Source of the DNA: VRUE01 sp963816785
GTDB lineage: Bacteria; Actinomycetota; Thermoleophilia; Solirubrobacterales; 70-9
Assembly (NCBI GenBank): GCA_963816785.1
Contig: CAWFLL010000002.1
Coordinates: 248,001-312,000 of the forward strand
Direction of reading: 5' to 3'
DNA length: 64,000 nt
This document shows positions 62,050 to 64,000 of the stretch, in pieces (position 1 is the first letter of the stretch; each line of letters opens with the position of its first letter). Made by a program: the position numbers and the translations under genes. The notes beneath the pieces are model-generated. The model was not told the DNA's origin, did not search any database, and worked only from the letters and a program-made list of their open reading frames with translations.

Positions 62050-62227
62050 CGGGCGACGATACCTGCCCCTGGTTCGCCTCCCGTCGCCATTGGTCCTCTT
62101 ATGGTGAAGTGCTCACCGGCTATTCGGATGACGAATTCACGTTCGCCGGGTCCACGGGGCGCCGGAAGGGGAAGGCGAAGTGACCTGGTCCTTCACCGGC
62201 ACCCCCCAGGGCTCCGGGTGCCTGCCG

Positions 62228-62431
62228 CTACTCCTCGCGCGGGGTGATGCGGAAGATCGAGACGACCTCGGCCTGGTGGGCCTCGGGGTGGACCACGTAG
62301 GCGCTGGGGCCGCCGCCGAACCAGCCGGCGCTCTCGTTGTCGCCGACGAAGACGCCGGGGTGGTGCTTCCCGTCGCCGTCCTCGACCCAGACCTTGTCGC
62401 CCTCCCTGAAGCCGTGCGGCGCCTCGCTCAC
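62228..62431 (-). CDS. Small hypothetical protein, possible SH3/KOW-like fold
   Basis: 67 residues: FREGDKVWVEDGDGKHHPGVFVG, WFGGGPSAYVVHPEAHQAEVVSIFRI. The G-D-K-V-W-V pattern and short strands recall an SH3-like barrel, but I recognise no family. GTG 62431 (GTGAGC) sits 9 nt after repeat copy B, as in the two other copies. Confidence 0.55.
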   Translation of the reverse strand: MSEAPHGFREGDKVWVEDGDGKHHPGVFVGDNESAGWFGGGPSAYVVHPEAHQAEVVSIFRITPREE

Positions 62432-62440
62432 AGCATCGCC

Positions 62441-62504
62441 TCGTGCTTCGCTCGCTGCGCGAAGAACCAGATTGCGCTCATTTGGCTCGCTCCGCGTTCA
62501 TCGG
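62441..62504 (-). repeat. Intercistronic repeat, copy B (before the 62228 gene)
   Basis: On the minus strand it starts CCGATGAACGCGGAGCGAGC, includes ATCTGGTTCTTCGCGCA and ends GCGAGCGAAGCACGA, matching copies A and C. A 3-nt insertion lies in the central spacer. Here no gene ends in the element. Confidence 0.75.
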
Positions 62505-62536
62505 GCAAGCCTAGCCGCAACGGGAGGGCGGGCTCA

Positions 62537-62566
62537 GCCCCTCCGCTCGCGGGTCGAGGGAGGGGC
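62537..62566 (-). terminator. Hairpin after the 62585 gene
   Basis: GCCCCTCC-G-CTCG and CGAG-GGAGGGGC pair over 12 bp with one bulged base, loop 5 nt, about 19 nt after the stop of the minus-strand gene. Confidence 0.5.
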
Positions 62567-62584
62567 CGGGCCGGGTGCCCGTCC

Positions 62585-63109
62585 CTAAGGGCAGACCACG
62601 ATCAGATGGAAATCGGCGTCGGCGTTGGCGCCTTTGTCGTCTTTGGTGCGGACTTCGATCGCGTTGGCGTTCGCGGGGGACGTGTTCGTCTGCGCGTAGC
62701 CGGCGTTCGGCACGGTGGTGCCGGCATTGTTCCGGCCGGCGATGTTCGCGCAGCCGCTGATGTTCTGCGGGAAGGCGACCACGACGGCGCCGCCACCCTC
62801 GGCGGCGGTGATCCCCGAGTCGCTGGCGCGGGCCAGCGCCGCGTTCCCCACCCCGGTCGGGTTATTGACCACGGCCCAGTAGGTGTGCGAGGCCCGCTTC
62901 GCGGACGGCACCACGCCGAGCTTGTTGGTGTTGATCTGGAAGCCGGTCAGGGTCTTCTGCTTCAGCTTGCCACCCCCGATCGTCTGCTTCTTGATCGCCC
63001 CGCCGTTGATCGTCTGCGCGGCGTAGGCGGTGCCGGCCAGGGCGACCACCAGCGCCGTGATCGCGACGACCATCGCCGGCGACGGACGTTTCCTCATCAG
63101 CGTCCTCAT
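62585..63109 (-). CDS. Envelope protein of the AMVVAI-anchor/repeat family
   Basis: 174 residues starting RTLMRKRPSPAMVVAITALVVALAGTAYAA, the third member of the family seen at 34466 and 39598. Repeats GAIKKQTIGGGKLKQKTLTG follow the anchor, then a beta-rich domain ending DADFHLIVVCP. GAGAGGAG about 5 nt before ATG 63109 selects this start over one 48 nt further upstream. Surface location is likely; role unknown. Confidence 0.7.
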   Translation of the reverse strand: MRTLMRKRPSPAMVVAITALVVALAGTAYAAQTINGGAIKKQTIGGGKLKQKTLTGFQINTNKLGVVPSAKRASHTYWAVVNNPTGVGNAALARASDSGITAAEGGGAVVVAFPQNISGCANIAGRNNAGTTVPNAGYAQTNTSPANANAIEVRTKDDKGANADADFHLIVVCP

Positions 63110-63287
63110 GGGCTCCTCTCCTTCTCGAACGCGGGCGTGCTGCACCTCCACCCCCATATGGGTGGATAACCTGCGCCACGTCTCGCGTAGTTGAAATTAG
63201 GTAACAAGTTCGACGCCTCGAAGTCGCGGTCCTGCCTGATTGCGCCACTCGACTTGCGTTACGCCCAATCGGGCTAACGATCGAATC

Positions 63288-64000
63288 GTGCGAATCAGGC
63301 TCTGCATCGCGATCGCTGCGATGAGCCTCTTGATCGTGCCCGCTTCGGCCAAGGCCTACATCTTCTGGTCGAGCCCGAACGGGAACGACAGCAAAATCGG
63401 CCGTGCGGGCCTCGACGGCAGCGGTGTCAACAACGACCTCGTCACCGGGATCCGCACCGGCGTCGGCGTAGCCACCGACGGCGCCTACGTCTACTGGGGC
63501 GAGTCGGGCAACGGTGTTTTGAGCTTCGCTCAGATCGGCCGGGCAACGATCGACGGCGGCGAGCCCAACCACGAATTCCAGTGGGGGGCCACCTATTGCG
63601 GCATCTTCGGCGTCCGGGTCTTGGGGCCGGACCTTTACTGGCTGAAGAACGACTGCAGCCCAGGCGGCTCCAGGATCAACAAAGCCGCGAAGATAGGTGG
63701 CCAGGGGCCGGGCCAGTACACGGAGCCCGGCGCCGGCAAATACGTCTGCGGCTTCGCCGTCGACGCCAACTACGTCTACTGGGCCGAAGGCCACTACATC
63801 GCCCGGGCGCCCAACGTCTCACCTCCGAAAGTAGGGGAAAAAACCTGGCTCGACATCGGCGTGAACTACGCGGCCTGCGGGATCGCTGTCAACAGCACCC
63901 ACGTCTACTGGACCAACAGGCTGCCGGAATCGGAACCGGGCTCCTTCCGCGGCGACTCGATCGGTCGCGCCTCGATCGACGGCAACCCGACCAGCGTCGA
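63288..64000 (+). CDS. Secreted YWTD/DUF5050-type beta-propeller, truncated by the window end
   Basis: Open from GTG 63288 to the last base. Signal peptide (LCIAIAAMSLLIVPASAKA), then repeats of the form GVATDGAYVYWGES...IGRATIDGG, FAVDANYVYWAEG and IAVNSTHVYWTNR: the YVYW blades of a six-bladed propeller. More than four blades are visible and the end is missing. The start lies 7 nt after TAACGA, near-match to the leaderless -10. Probably an exported binding protein. Confidence 0.8.
   Translation, partial: MRIRLCIAIAAMSLLIVPASAKAYIFWSSPNGNDSKIGRAGLDGSGVNNDLVTGIRTGVGVATDGAYVYWGESGNGVLSFAQIGRATIDGGEPNHEFQWGATYCGIFGVRVLGPDLYWLKNDCSPGGSRINKAAKIGGQGPGQYTEPGAGKYVCGFAVDANYVYWAEGHYIARAPNVSPPKVGEKTWLDIGVNYAACGIAVNSTHVYWTNRLPESEPGSFRGDSIGRASIDGNPTSV

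Noticed and set aside
1..64000. CRISPR arrays, prophage or insertion sequences
   Set aside because: No regularly spaced direct repeats, transposase, integrase or phage structural genes were found on either strand; the accessory look of 32-37 kb comes from small genes and short repeats only.

Overview
The window is high-GC actinobacterial DNA, most likely from the class Thermoleophilia (Solirubrobacterales/Gaiellales type). This is inferred from a SigH-like sigma factor directly after a SpoU-family rRNA methylase gene, three small envelope proteins with an 'ANVVAT' type anchor followed by polar tandem repeats, F420-type LLM oxidoreductases and an F420-type (Ddn-like) nitroreductase, a PlsC-GpsA fusion, an NhaA-DsbA fusion, and a UBP zinc-finger gene paired with a CNMP-FAD reductase. 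There is no phage, insertion sequence or CRISPR array. One tRNA gene (Thr, TGT) is present.

Layout. 1-3.5 kb: end of an rRNA methylase gene, a sigma factor, a Phd/PIN toxin-antitoxin pair, threonine dehydratase and a Dabb protein. 3.5-18.6 kb: a large putative catabolic and uptake locus on the + strand. It encodes a Tm-1-like ATP-binding protein, a Gfo/Idh/MocA dehydrogenase, a complete spermidine/putrescine-type ABC importer (ATPase, two permeases, lipoprotein) with an LLM monooxygenase between the permease and lipoprotein genes, a GMC oxidoreductase and an XRE-cupin regulator. A second promoter then serves a LacD/FbaB-type aldolase, a zinc alcohol dehydrogenase, a creatininase-family amidohydrolase, an SDR and a class III aminotransferase. 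The two transcription starts share an almost identical promoter/operator. 18.8-28 kb: CNMP-FAD reductase with UBP zinc finger, a metallo-beta-lactamase fold protein, a secreted beta-propeller, NhaA-DsbA, a quinone oxidoreductase, zwf and a chimeric GNAT/DUF5661 ORF. 28.9-32.3 kb: a membrane SHOCT protein and a two-gene hydroquinone-type pathway (VOC dioxygenase and maleylacetate reductase-like enzyme). 32.3-36.8 kb: a run of small accessory genes, most of them preceded by copies of a ~45-bp repeat. 36.9-45.5 kb: PlsC-GpsA fusion, ECF sigma with partner, secreted and membrane proteins, rhomboid and a GATase. 45.5-53.1 kb (- strand): a gamma-glutamylation catabolic operon (APC permease, GS-like ligase, PuuD-like hydrolase, aldehyde dehydrogenase, SDR) beside a GntR/FCD regulator and a BtuF-like protein. 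53.2-61.5 kb: CNNM/CBS transporter, a beta-oxidation set (3-hydroxyacyl-CoA dehydrogenase, thiolase behind a TetR-type operator, two acyl-CoA dehydrogenases, LLM oxidoreductase) and an ATL DNA-repair protein. The right end holds small hypothetical genes and a truncated YWTD-propeller gene.

Three genome-level signals stand out. Many genes have a TANNNT -10 hexamer 6-10 nt before the start codon, which implies leaderless transcription. A ~61-bp element lies immediately upstream of three unrelated genes that start GTGAGC, and twice it supplies the stop codon of the preceding gene. Single-base indels, mostly insertions, are concentrated between about 6.7 and 26.1 kb and break the frame of most genes there while the protein sequence stays recognisable. 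Outside that interval frames are nearly clean, so these look more like unpolished assembly than true decay. Genes affected are given here as their full inferred extents.
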